A DNA stretch of 64,000 nt. It comes from Chitinophagaceae bacterium (GTDB lineage: Bacteria; Bacteroidota; Bacteroidia; Chitinophagales; Chitinophagaceae). Positions 23,694-32,587 of this stretch are shown in pieces. The position numbers and the translations under genes are program-made. The stretch spans positions 62,001-126,000 of the forward strand of contig JADJDJ010000001.1 in the NCBI GenBank assembly GCA_016702745.1, written 5' to 3'. Positions within the stretch are counted from its first letter, which is position 1. Every line of letters begins with the position of its first letter. The notes below the pieces were generated by a model, which had not been told where the DNA came from, did not search any database, and worked only from the letters and a program-made list of their open reading frames with translations.

Positions 23694-25115
23694 TCATTTA
23701 ACAGCCATGTCCGTATATTGTTTGCTGATTTTATCCATGATATAACCACTGATCCATCCTACATAAGCATAACGGGGAAAAAGTAATTTCTTATCAGGAT
23801 TAATACTATTGATCTGGCGGAGAAGTTCACCCAGCCAGACCGAACCGGCCAGCAGGGCTTTCTGGTCATAAGTGTTCAATACTCTTTTGATATTAGCTTT
23901 GGAGGCGGCTGCATCTTCGGGCGTCATTGTTTTGCTGAGTTCGGGATTGGCCAATGTTTCAAAATCGGTGCAGGCGAGATTTTGAAAGTCCAGAATATCC
24001 TGCAGACTGAGTTCCACCTGTAATTCATTTATTTTTTCAGGATGCATCAATGAGGCGATGCACCATACGATTCCTCCTGATATGTAAATCTGATCCCTAG
24101 ATTTAAATTCCGTTTTATCCCGCAAACCATAATTAATCATCCGTCCCAGGCTGTCCGTGATCAGTTTTTCTGCGGCTTTGCGATAATCGAACATACTGAT
24201 ATCACCTGTCAACCGGCTCTCCAGTAATTTTTGAAAAGAACGGGTTCCAATGGGGAAGGTGATGGGTATAAATTTCCGGTTACCATCCTGGAATCCACCC
24301 TTTGTATTGCCACTGCCCACATCCAGTTGGTTAGCAGTTAGCCGGAAGGCCTGGGGTACAATGCCTTTGAAACTTAAGGCCGCTTCTTCATCTACATTCA
24401 CGTAACTGATCCTGATTTTCGGGTCCAGTTCCTTTGGGCGGATAATGCCGGCGAAATAGTCGGCTTTGTTGTATTTATCCAGTTCCTGTTTCAAACCACT
24501 GCTGATTACAATATGAATACGATTCATAGGGATTTCAAAACGCTCCTTAATTATATTGTAAAGAAGAACAATGGCATCCTGCGTTTCTTTCTCACTCTGG
24601 TAAGAAAGCGCGGCCGCATCGGTGTTTATGGAGGTATCCATCCGCAGGGTGAAGTCTGAGATTTGATTACCTGGTTTTACATCAATCACGGTTAGTTTGA
24701 TACCTCTGGCGCCAATTTCGATCCCTGCATAAAGTTCCCCAAGCCCCAAAAACTGTTTCATCTGGGTATTGAGCAGGTCGGCAATCATGTTATAGCCAAT
24801 ACCCTTGTAAAGTTTGATAGCCGTTTGAAATGCCACCAGGGCTTCAGTGGATTGTTTGGTCTGGCTGTAAAGGGTAGCCAGTCCTTCCCAGGCCTGTGCC
24901 TGCTGATAAATGTTCTTTGTATTCTTTGCCTGTTGCAAAGCTTTTTTAAAGTAGTCAAGGGCAGGTTCATATTGCTTTGCCTGTAAAAGGGTATTGGCTG
25001 TTTTAAGAACAACGGCAGTAGACTGATTCTTTACAGGTTGGGCATGTAAACAGAGAGTACAACATGTAAGCAGCAGCACAGGAATCAAATTCCGGATCAG
25101 GAGTTTCATTTTCAT
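23694..25115 (-). CDS. Secreted TPR protein with Ppx/GppA-like phosphatase domain
   Basis: The 473-residue protein has a signal peptide (LLIRNLIPVLLLTCCTLCLHAQ). TPR-like helices follow (about 30-120, YEPALDYFKKALQQAKNTK), then a domain resembling exopolyphosphatase/GppA: YAGIEIGARGIKLTVIDV, VISSGLKQEL, LDVGSGNTKGGF, and YISGGIVW. The start at 25115 is chosen for the signal peptide; a longer frame to 25265 has no support. An ASKHA-fold phosphatase in the periplasm is unusual. It is separated from exuT by that operon's terminator. Confidence 0.65.
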   Translation of the reverse strand: MKMKLLIRNLIPVLLLTCCTLCLHAQPVKNQSTAVVLKTANTLLQAKQYEPALDYFKKALQQAKNTKNIYQQAQAWEGLATLYSQTKQSTEALVAFQTAIKLYKGIGYNMIADLLNTQMKQFLGLGELYAGIEIGARGIKLTVIDVKPGNQISDFTLRMDTSINTDAAALSYQSEKETQDAIVLLYNIIKERFEIPMNRIHIVISSGLKQELDKYNKADYFAGIIRPKELDPKIRISYVNVDEEAALSFKGIVPQAFRLTANQLDVGSGNTKGGFQDGNRKFIPITFPIGTRSFQKLLESRLTGDISMFDYRKAAEKLITDSLGRMINYGLRDKTEFKSRDQIYISGGIVWCIASLMHPEKINELQVELSLQDILDFQNLACTDFETLANPELSKTMTPEDAAASKANIKRVLNTYDQKALLAGSVWLGELLRQINSINPDKKLLFPRYAYVGWISGYIMDKISKQYTDMAVK

Positions 25116-25220
25116 CAGTTTTAAGGAAGTGGGGTGGCTGCGGGGCAAAATTAGATTTTTAGCGTCCGGGCATGTGCGGATGGCCCTTTCAATTTTGCAC
25201 CGCTTTTCAACATTTTTCGT

Positions 25221-25246
25221 AAAAAAAAACTCCCGGAGGGGAGTTT
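25221..25246 (-). terminator. Terminator of the uxaC-to-exuT operon
   Basis: On the minus strand AAACTCCC CTCC GGGAGTTT is followed by a run of T (A-run 25221-25229 on the plus strand). It lies 25 bp past the exuT stop and closes the six-gene transcription unit. Confidence 0.85.
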
Positions 25247-25270
25247 TAATAATAAAGTATGACAAAAGGA

Positions 25271-26629
25271 TCAGAGATCAGTAATTGGTTTGTATTTGGG
25301 AACCAGGCTTTTCATGACCATCCAGGCAATGAGGTATGCTACTGCACAGAATGCAAACATGATGGTGTATCCGGTTTCAATATGTCCCAGTTTTTTATAG
25401 TGGTCAAATAATGCGCCACCCACTTTGGTAACAATAACACCGCCGATTCCCCCAGCCATACCGCCGATTCCTACAACAGACCCAATGGCTTTTTTCGGAA
25501 ACATATCAGATACAGTGGTAAAAATATTGGCACTCCAGGCCTGGTGGGCGGATGCACCGATGCCGATCAATATTACCGGCATCCAGTAACTAATGCCACC
25601 GAGTGGCTGGGCAGCCAGTACCACGAGGGGAATGACGGCAATCAGGAGCATGGCCCGCATCCGGCCATCGTACGCATTATATCCTTTATTGATGAAATAG
25701 GTTGGGAAATATCCGCCACCAATACTGCCAAACATGGTAAGGCTGTACAGTACTGCCAGCGGTAACATGATTTGGGTACCCGTCATGCCGTATTGATCTT
25801 TCAGGTAAGCAGGTAGCCAGAATAAAAAGAACCACCAAACACCGTCTGTCATGAATTTTCCAAAAGTAAAGGCCCAGGTTTGTCTGTATCCGAGCAATTT
25901 GACCCAGGAAACTTTTTCATTGGCATCAGCAACGGCCGTGTCTTTTGTATCAGCATTGATATAGTCCAGTTCGGCTGCCGACATTCTCTTTTGTTTCTCA
26001 GGTTTTTCATAATAAGCCAGCCAGAAAAACATCCATAGAAAACCAACCGCGCCGATGATGAGGAAAGCGGCCTGCCAGCCCCAGTGTTTTTCAATCCAGG
26101 GAACTGAAAGCGGAGCCAGTATCGCACCCACATTCGCACCGGAATTGAAGATCCCCGTTGCAAAGGATCTTTCTTTCTTGGGAAAATATTCAGCTGTGGC
26201 TTTGATAGCTGCCGGAAAGTTGCCGGCTTCACCTATCGCCAGAACAGCCCGTGAAAACATAAATCCGATAACAGAGACAGGAATGACCGCAATGCCGATC
26301 CAGCCTAATCCGGAAATCAATCCTTCGCCTATTGGAATGGCGAGTGCATGGATGATGGCGCCAATACTCCAGATGATGATGGCCCAGGTATAACCCTTTT
26401 TGGTGCCCATTTTATCAATGATCCGGCCGGCGAACAACATAGCAATGGCATATGTAAACTGAAAGGCCGAGGCAATATCTGCATATTGGCTATTGGTCCA
26501 GCCGAATTTATCTTCCAGAACTGGTTTTAATAAACTCAATACCTGTCGGTCGAGGTAATTGACTGTCGTAGCAAAAAACAATAAGGCGCAAATTGTCCAC
26601 CTGTATTTTCCTATGGCTTGGGCTGTCAT
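25271..26629 (-). CDS. exuT: MFS hexuronate transporter (ExuT-like)
   Basis: The 452-residue protein has about 12 transmembrane helices and anion:cation symporter (ACS) signatures: NYLDRQVLSLLKP in helix 1, GRIIDKMGTKKGY in the first loop and GEAGNFPAAIKATAEYFPKKE in the central region. It imports galacturonate/glucuronate by proton symport in related bacteria. It is the last gene of the uxaC-kduI-kdgK-yhcH-kdgA-exuT unit, which fits a hexuronate substrate; the exact substrate is inferred from that context. Confidence 0.87.
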   Translation of the reverse strand: MTAQAIGKYRWTICALLFFATTVNYLDRQVLSLLKPVLEDKFGWTNSQYADIASAFQFTYAIAMLFAGRIIDKMGTKKGYTWAIIIWSIGAIIHALAIPIGEGLISGLGWIGIAVIPVSVIGFMFSRAVLAIGEAGNFPAAIKATAEYFPKKERSFATGIFNSGANVGAILAPLSVPWIEKHWGWQAAFLIIGAVGFLWMFFWLAYYEKPEKQKRMSAAELDYINADTKDTAVADANEKVSWVKLLGYRQTWAFTFGKFMTDGVWWFFLFWLPAYLKDQYGMTGTQIMLPLAVLYSLTMFGSIGGGYFPTYFINKGYNAYDGRMRAMLLIAVIPLVVLAAQPLGGISYWMPVILIGIGASAHQAWSANIFTTVSDMFPKKAIGSVVGIGGMAGGIGGVIVTKVGGALFDHYKKLGHIETGYTIMFAFCAVAYLIAWMVMKSLVPKYKPITDL

Positions 26630-26678
26630 CGTTGTTCCCCCTTCCCCGTTAAGGGATTTGAATGAAAAATGATACTGT

Positions 26679-27340
26679 TTATTTTTTTACGGCCGCAATC
26701 AGTTCCAGTACCTTGATGGTTTCTGATTCGATTGTTGCATAATCTTTTGCTTCCATTAGTTTTTTACTGATCAGCTTGCTGCCCATACCTACTGCACATA
26801 CACCGGCTTTGTACCAGCTTTCAATGCTCTCTTTGGTGGTGTCAACCCCGCCCGTGGGCATGAAGAGCAGTTTGGGGAAGATATCTTTTATTGTAGTTAA
26901 AAACTCGGTTCCCAGCATATTTCCGGGAAATAATTTGATGAAGCCAATGCCGGCATTTTCAGCGGCAATGATTTCACTTGGAGTCATACAACCGGGGGCA
27001 TAAAAAATATCATTGGCTACACAGTAAGCGGCTACATCCGGTACAAAACCCGGACTCACCAGGAAGTCGGCACCGGCAGCCATATAGTCTGACGCATGCT
27101 GCATATTTTGATAGTACCCACGCCCAGGAGTAATCCGGGCATTTCAGCATTGCGCAGCGCCACCATTTTTGTGAAATTGGCCAGTGCTGCCTCTCCGCGG
27201 TTGGTGTACTCTACTGCTTTGATACCTGCCTTGTAAATGGCCTTTAATACATCCAGACTTATTTCTTCACTGGGATTAAAATAAAGGGGAAGTATGCCTT
27301 GTGCAATAATTGCGTCGGTAATTTTTTTAGTGTTACTCAT
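26679..27340 (-). CDS. kdgA: KDPG/KHG aldolase (frameshifted at T4 27106-27109)
   Basis: The enzyme splits 2-keto-3-deoxy-6-phosphogluconate into pyruvate and glyceraldehyde 3-phosphate. The first frame has ILPLYFNP, KAVEYTNRGEAAL (active-site Glu) and LLLGVGTIK. The second frame continues ASDYMAAGADFLVSPGF, then FIKLFPGNMLG with the Schiff-base Lys region and MPTGGVD. Adding one A to the minus-strand A4 gives GTIKNMQHASDY and 220 residues, the usual length. Either a sequence error or a real lesion; if real, the pathway here would lack its last step. Confidence 0.85.
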
Positions 27341-27450
27341 TTTCTGTTGAATTGCTGCTTCGTTACCTGATTTTGATTAGTGAATTCGTGGCAAACAGTT
27401 TTAAGTCAAATAGATTAAAAATGTTTTATGTTGCAACTTAGTGGCGACAA

Positions 27451-27900
27451 CTACTTTTTTACTTTGATGACCAGTTTTTTGATCGCACCCTCTCCAATCA
27501 TCGGGGCATGTACGTCTTCGGGGAAAAAGATCGCAAATTGTCCGTCTGTGAGCTGGAAGAATGTATCCGGGGCATCATGGTACAGCTGCACATCTTTTTC
27601 ATCATTGTATTCCCCATTGGGGGTCACACATTTTTCGCGGGGCTTCCATCCAATGGTTTCGTTGCCGCTGATGCATAACTGGATGTCTATATTTTTATTA
27701 TGACATTCAAATTTCGCACAGCTGGCCTCCCTGGTCTTGCCCGGGGCATTGCTGAAAATGGCTTTCAGTCCTTCTGCTATTTCCAATTTTCCATCGGCTG
27801 CATTCGCGAGGTCAGTGTTTTTGATATAGTTAAAAGCTGCCTCAAAAAGCGGATGTGCTGAAAAATACCGGGAAGCATTTTGTAAACTATCTACGATCAT
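27451..27900 (-). CDS. YhcH/YjgK/YiaL family protein (DUF386)
   Basis: The 149-residue cupin-like protein has family motifs ASCAKFECHNKNIDIQLCIS, WKPREKC and FAIFFPEDVHAPMIG, where His and Glu residues would bind a metal. Members are linked to sugar-acid and sialic-acid catabolism and may act on sugar anomers or stored polymers; the reaction is not settled. The place between kdgK and kdgA suggests a supporting role in uronate breakdown. Confidence 0.8.
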   Translation of the reverse strand: MIVDSLQNASRYFSAHPLFEAAFNYIKNTDLANAADGKLEIAEGLKAIFSNAPGKTREASCAKFECHNKNIDIQLCISGNETIGWKPREKCVTPNGEYNDEKDVQLYHDAPDTFFQLTDGQFAIFFPEDVHAPMIGEGAIKKLVIKVKK

Positions 27901-27979
27901 ATTGATTGGTTCGTTTAAAATTGAAAGGCTGTCGCCACTTATTTTGTATTTCGTACTTTGAACTTCGAACTTTCAGCTC

Positions 27980-29005
27980 TTACCTTTGCACCCTTCCACT
28001 GCCATCACCCTTCATCAGGTCTTTTACTTCACCCAAAGTGGCATGATTGAGATCGCCGGGGATCGTATGTTTAAGCGCAGAAGCAGCAACACCGAATTCG
28101 GCCGCTTCTCCCATGGGCATACCTGTTACCAGTCCGTAGATCAATCCACTGGCAAATGAATCGCCGCTTCCCACCCGGTCAACGATACGTACATTGTATT
28201 GTTTGGTGTGATAGAATTCATTGCCATCGTAAACCAGGGCGCTCCATCCATTATCACTGGCGCTATGGCTTTCCCGCAAGGAGGAGGCGATGAATTTGAA
28301 TCCGAATTTTTCTTTCATTTGTTTGAATACATCTTTGAAGCCATCCAGATGTAATTCACCTTTGGTTACATCGGTATGTGCTGCTTTGAAGCCCAATGTT
28401 GTGTCAGCGTCTTCTTCATTGCCGATACATACATCCACATACTGGCAGAGTTTGGTCATCACTTCACGGGCTGTTTCCTTGCTCCAGAGTTTTTTCCGGT
28501 AGTTCAGGTCAATACTGGTAGTAATACCTTTGGCTTTTGCTGCTATTAATGCTGCTTCAGTTAAGGCAGCTGCTTTATCACTGAGGGCAGGAGTGATACC
28601 GGTGGTATGGAACCAGACGGCGCCATCCAGGATCTTCTCCCAGTCAAATTCACTGGCATCCACATCGGCAATAGAAGCACCGGCACGGTCATATACTACC
28701 TGAGAGGCGCGCATGGAGGCACCGGTTTCCAGGAAATAAATACCAAGCCTGTCGCCACCACGGGCCACAAATTGTTTATCCACTCCATAGCGGCGCAGAT
28801 GATTGATTGCCGATTGTCCGATTGGATTATTGGGAACTTTTGATACGAATGTGCCATTCAAACCGTAATTACAGAGAGCAGCAGACACATTGGCTTCGCC
28901 GCCACCGTAAGTCACATCAAAGCTGTCGGCCTGTACAAAACGTTTAAAGTCCGGCGTTGATAAACGCAACATGATTTCTCCGAGTGTTACTACTTTCTTT
29001 GACAT
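27980..29005 (-). CDS. kdgK: 2-keto-3-deoxygluconate kinase (PfkB family)
   Basis: The 341-residue sugar kinase starts MSKKVVTLGEIMLRLSTPDF. It has the PfkB N-terminal substrate region DVTYGGGEANVSAALCNYG and the C-terminal ATP/anion-hole signature DRVGSGDSFASGLIYG with the catalytic Asp. It phosphorylates KDG for the aldolase encoded downstream. Substrate is assigned from family resemblance and operon context. A 162 bp gap with a small CCCC...GGGG hairpin separates it from kduI. Confidence 0.87.
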   Translation of the reverse strand: MSKKVVTLGEIMLRLSTPDFKRFVQADSFDVTYGGGEANVSAALCNYGLNGTFVSKVPNNPIGQSAINHLRRYGVDKQFVARGGDRLGIYFLETGASMRASQVVYDRAGASIADVDASEFDWEKILDGAVWFHTTGITPALSDKAAALTEAALIAAKAKGITTSIDLNYRKKLWSKETAREVMTKLCQYVDVCIGNEEDADTTLGFKAAHTDVTKGELHLDGFKDVFKQMKEKFGFKFIASSLRESHSASDNGWSALVYDGNEFYHTKQYNVRIVDRVGSGDSFASGLIYGLVTGMPMGEAAEFGVAASALKHTIPGDLNHATLGEVKDLMKGDGSGRVQR

Positions 29006-29167
29006 AATTAATGACCCCCATCCCCGAAAGGGGAGATTTGTAACTCACTGGTATAGCAGTGAGGATTTTGTGATACAATGATTTTATTTTACCGACCACT
29101 TCCGTCTTATTCTCCAAAGAGAACACGCTAAGTAGTTCTTTGTCTGATTTGTTTCTACTGTTCCGGC

Positions 29168-29998
29168 TTATTTCAGGCTTGCCACGGGTGCCGGATCCAT
29201 ATCGGTGTATACCAGGTTTTCACCAGCCATTCCCCAGATAAAACCATAGTTAAAAGTACCGCATCCATAATGGGTGCTCCATGGCGGGGAAATAACAGCT
29301 TCGTTGCTGGCCATTACCAGGTGCCGGGTCTGCTGCGGCTCACCCATAAAATGCATGATCCGGTGTTCCGCAGGCAGGTCAAAGTATAAATAAACTTCCA
29401 TCCTGCGGGTATGGGTATGTGGAGGTATGGAATTCCACACACTGCCAGGTGCCAGTACCGTGAGACCCATAACCAGCTGACAGCTTTTCAGACCTTCCAG
29501 GTGAATATATTTATAAACTGTTCTTTTATTAGCAGTTTCAACGGCACCTAATTCAACAGGTGTGGCTTTTTCCTTTGGCAATACCTTGTTGGGATAAGTA
29601 TGGTGAGCAGGGGCCGACAGCATATATAGCAGGGCTGGCTCTTTTTTGCTTTTTGATTTGAACTTCACGGATTTTGTTCCCTTACCGAGGTAAACACAAT
29701 CCATTTTACGGACTGTGAATTCTCTCCCATCTGCCATCACGATTCCATCGCCCCCGACATTGATCACACCCAATTCTCTTCTCTCCAGAAAATATTCGGC
29801 ACGGAGTTCAGGATGGTTGGGGAGTTCGATGGTTTTGTTTACCGGCTGGGTACCACCAATGATCACCCGATCGTAATGGGAGTAAACCAGTTTAATTTGA
29901 TCGGGCACAAATAGATTACTTACCAGATAATTGTTACGGAGCTGTTCCGTATCCATATGCCTGGTTTCGTTGATTCCATTGGCAAATCTAATTTCCAT
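29168..29998 (-). CDS. kduI: 5-keto-4-deoxyuronate isomerase
   Basis: The 276-residue cupin-fold enzyme converts 5-keto-4-deoxyuronate, the product of unsaturated galacturonate, to DKII. Metal-site motifs are visible: PGSVWNSIPPHTHTRRMEVY (two His, one Glu) and a later His in PPWSTHYGCGTFNYGFIWGM. The start at 29998 (MEIRFANG) is preceded by AAGGTGGTGAG, an unusually good Shine-Dalgarno for this phylum. The in-frame ATG at 30058 adds 20 residues without family support. The next enzyme in the route, KduD, is not in the window. Confidence 0.9.
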   Translation of the reverse strand: MEIRFANGINETRHMDTEQLRNNYLVSNLFVPDQIKLVYSHYDRVIIGGTQPVNKTIELPNHPELRAEYFLERRELGVINVGGDGIVMADGREFTVRKMDCVYLGKGTKSVKFKSKSKKEPALLYMLSAPAHHTYPNKVLPKEKATPVELGAVETANKRTVYKYIHLEGLKSCQLVMGLTVLAPGSVWNSIPPHTHTRRMEVYLYFDLPAEHRIMHFMGEPQQTRHLVMASNEAVISPPWSTHYGCGTFNYGFIWGMAGENLVYTDMDPAPVASLK

Positions 29999-30063
29999 CT
30001 CACCACCACCTTTTACTGAAGGCGCAAGCAGGAATAAACTATTGAACTGTAGTTTCATGTTAA

Positions 30064-31506
30064 TCAGATTGAATTGGCCGCTGCCTTAACGGGTTCGTCA
30101 AGGTACTGCAGGTTAAAATAATCCCTGGCATTGTTATAGCAAATATCCTGCACCACCTGTCCGATCCAGACTATATCATTTGGAAGTTCTCCATTTTCCA
30201 CTTCTTCCCCAAACATATTACAAAGCAAACGCCTGAAATATTCATGGCGGGGGAATGAAAGGAAACTGCGGCTGTCGGTGAGCATCCCTACAAATTTACT
30301 GAGTAGTCCCATATTACTGAGCGCATTGATTTGTTTGGTCATGCCATCCTTTTGATCCAGGAACCACCAGGCAGAACCCCATTGTATTTTGCCGGCCGCC
30401 GAACCATCATTGAAATTACCAATCATGGTGGCAAACAGCTCATTGTCGGCCGGGTTCAGGTTATAGATGATAGTTTTGGCCAGGGTATTATTGCGATCAA
30501 GCCGGTCAAGAAACTTAGCCAGTGGTTTGGCCTGTGAAAAATCGCCGATACAGTCCCAACCGGTATCAGGGCCCAGTTGATTCATCATCCGGCTGTTGTT
30601 ATTGCGCAGGGCACCCAGATGATATTGCTGGATATATCCTTTTTCCCAATCCCATTCTGCAAAATTCACCAGCATGGCAGATTTGAATTTGCGGTTTTCT
30701 TCAAGACTGAGGGCACCACCGGAACGGATCTTGGCAAAGATGCCGGCGATTTCAGTACTGGTATAATCCTCTGCATAAATTTCTTCCAGTCCGTGGTCAC
30801 TTACATTACAATGATTGCTGACAAAAAAATCATGGCGTTTTTTCAACGCAGCGAGATAATCATTATAAGTACTGATAGAAATATCAGCTGCTTTTTCAAG
30901 CTGTGTGAGGTAATTATTGAAAGTGGCAACATTGTCCACATTCATGGCTTTGTCGGGTCTGAATGCGGGGTTGACTTTTATTTTCCAGTTACTCTCCCTG
31001 ATTTGCTGATGATACTCCAGATTGTCTATCGGATCATCGGTGCTGCAGATCAGTTTAACATTCATTTTTTCAAGTAATCCTCTTACACTGAATTCCTTTG
31101 TTTGCAACAGGGCCGAGCTTTCATCATAAATTTTCCGGGCTGTGTCGGCATTCAGGATATCGGTGATTCCGAAATAGCGTTGTAATTCCAGGTGGGTCCA
31201 ATGGTATAACGGGTTGCGTAATGTGTAGGGAACTGTGGCTGCCCATTTCTCAAATTTTTCCCAATCGGATTTATCACCGGTGATATAAGATTCATTTACA
31301 CCGTTGGTTCGCAGGGCCCGCCATTTATAATGGTCTCCATTTAGCCATACCCGTGTGATGTTTTCAAAATTTTTATCTGCTGCCACTTCGTTAGGGGGCA
31401 GGTGATTGTGATAATCAATGATGGGCATGTCCTTGGCGTACTCATGGTACAGCCGCTCCGCCGTGGGGTTGGACAGGAGGAAATTCTGGTCGAGGAATTT
31501 TTTCAT
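30064..31506 (-). CDS. uxaC: Glucuronate/galacturonate isomerase
   Basis: The 480-residue enzyme turns galacturonate into tagaturonate (and glucuronate into fructuronate). The amidohydrolase-like metal motif IIDYHNHLPPNE is near 28-39, followed by family segments NGDHYKWRALRTNG, ICSTDDPID and LSKFVGMLTDSRSFLSFPRHEYFRR. First gene of a six-gene unit. A LacI-type operator candidate lies 72 bp upstream. Confidence 0.93.
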   Translation of the reverse strand: MKKFLDQNFLLSNPTAERLYHEYAKDMPIIDYHNHLPPNEVAADKNFENITRVWLNGDHYKWRALRTNGVNESYITGDKSDWEKFEKWAATVPYTLRNPLYHWTHLELQRYFGITDILNADTARKIYDESSALLQTKEFSVRGLLEKMNVKLICSTDDPIDNLEYHQQIRESNWKIKVNPAFRPDKAMNVDNVATFNNYLTQLEKAADISISTYNDYLAALKKRHDFFVSNHCNVSDHGLEEIYAEDYTSTEIAGIFAKIRSGGALSLEENRKFKSAMLVNFAEWDWEKGYIQQYHLGALRNNNSRMMNQLGPDTGWDCIGDFSQAKPLAKFLDRLDRNNTLAKTIIYNLNPADNELFATMIGNFNDGSAAGKIQWGSAWWFLDQKDGMTKQINALSNMGLLSKFVGMLTDSRSFLSFPRHEYFRRLLCNMFGEEVENGELPNDIVWIGQVVQDICYNNARDYFNLQYLDEPVKAAANSI

Positions 31507-31902
31507 ATAGCCTGATTCCGTTAGATAAATCGGTGGACCTAAAGTAGTTAAAATCAGGGGGGTAGGGGTAAAAAACTACGCAAACGTTACCGACGGGGAT
31601 AATCGCTGCGCAATGGGGGAGAGGAGGGCGGGTGGGGCGCATTTTGTGGGGGAAAACGGGTTAGATCTGCCTGCGGCAGGAGGGGATATGGGAACGCGGA
31701 TATGTTCTGCCTTCGGCATAAAAGGGAATGGGAACGCGGACGCCGTCGGCCAAAGCCTATGGCGGCGGACGATGACGCGGATTGGGCGGATTAAGGCGGA
31801 TTTATTTTGCCTGCGGCAAAATAAAAGACAGAAAAAAACGGGTTTTTGATGATGTTTTTCCCCTTTTGAAATAAGGTAGGGTTTATAATTTTCTCAAAAA
31901 AA
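31507..31902. other. Gene-free stretch: operator plus palindrome-rich repeat flank
   Basis: It contains the uxaC promoter region with the operator (31578-31592). After that come small palindromes (TGCCTGCGGCA, TTTTGCCTGCGGCAAAA), a REP-like unit (31741-31770) and GGGAACGCGGA/GATGACGCGGATT motifs. These are the reverse complement of those beyond the GxxExxY gene. The open frame at 31613-31849 follows these repeats and is not called. Confidence 0.6.
31578..31592 (+). promoter_or_regulatory. Candidate LacI-type operator upstream of uxaC
   Basis: ACGCAAACGTTACCG, with the AACGTT central core typical of LacI-family operators. Near-identical sites are at 45503 and 59760. Confidence 0.65.
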
Positions 31903-32283
31903 ATGGAATTGATACATGAAGAAGTGACAGAGAATATTATTAAAGCATTTTATAAGGTTTATAATACACTCGGATACGGATTTCTAGAAAAAGTATACGA
32001 AAGCTCATTTTATCTTGAAATTTTGCAAAGCGGTTTACAAGTGATCAGACAAAGCAAAATCCAGGTGTTTTACGAAGGTTATGAGGTGGGTGAGTATTTT
32101 GCAGATCTTTTAGTTGAGGGTATTGTAATCATAGAAATTAAAGCAGCTATTAGCTTGGTTAAAGAGCATGAACGTCAATTTATCAATTACCTGAAGGCAA
32201 CTGATAAAGAAGTTGGGCTATTGATGAATTTTGGTAAGAAGCCTGAATTTATAAGGAAAGTTTTTCGCAATCCATTGAAATAA
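31903..32283 (+). CDS. GxxExxY protein (PD-(D/E)XK-like small nuclease family)
   Basis: The 126-residue protein shows the defining motif GFLEKVYE near 28-35 and a PD-(D/E)XK-type core, ADLLVEGIVIIEIKA. The biological role of the family is unknown; a nuclease is inferred from the core. It is the only plus-strand gene in the pectin locus. It sits between inverted GGGAACGCGG-type repeats, and its 3' end is duplicated downstream, suggesting it arrived with the repeats. Confidence 0.8.
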   Translation: MELIHEEVTENIIKAFYKVYNTLGYGFLEKVYESSFYLEILQSGLQVIRQSKIQVFYEGYEVGEYFADLLVEGIVIIEIKAAISLVKEHERQFINYLKATDKEVGLLMNFGKKPEFIRKVFRNPLK

Positions 32284-32545
32284 CGCAACTCTTTGAAAAA
32301 CTGATCCGCGAAAATCCGCATAATCCGCGTCATCCGCGTTCCCATTTATTTGCGAAGCAAATCCATCCGCATTAAGCCATTGATAAAGAAGTTGGTCTAT
32401 TGATGAATTTTGGTAAGAAGCCTGAATTTATCAGGATAAGTTTTTCGCAATGCATTGAAATAACGCAATTCTTTGAAAAACTTATCCGCGAAAATCCGCA
32501 TAATCCGCGTCATCCGCGTTCCCATTTATTTGCGTAGCAAATCCT
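32202..32545. repeat. 179 bp tandem duplication of the GxxExxY 3' end and flank
   Basis: GATAAAGAAGTTGG at 32203 recurs at 32382. The two units continue in parallel through TGATGAATTTTGGTAAGAAG, CATTGAAATAACGCAA and the ATCCGCGTCATCCGCG block. Unit 2 has small changes and no start codon, so it is a gene fragment, not a second gene. It fills the gene-free stretch 32284-32587. Confidence 0.85.
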
Positions 32546-32587
32546 TCCGCAGGATGCCATTAAGCCCGCAGGGCTGCTCATCCGCAA

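Noticed and set aside
26679..27340. Two separate aldolase genes at 26679-27104 and 27056-27340
   Set aside because: Each lacks half of the KDPG aldolase barrel and they join into one normal-length enzyme with one added base.
31613..31849. 78-codon plus-strand frame before the GxxExxY gene
   Set aside because: Composed of palindromic repeats; translation follows the repeat, not a protein.
32311..32522. CCGCG-type repeats as a short CRISPR
   Set aside because: Only two copies, 179 bp apart, and the intervening sequence duplicates a gene end; this is a tandem duplication.
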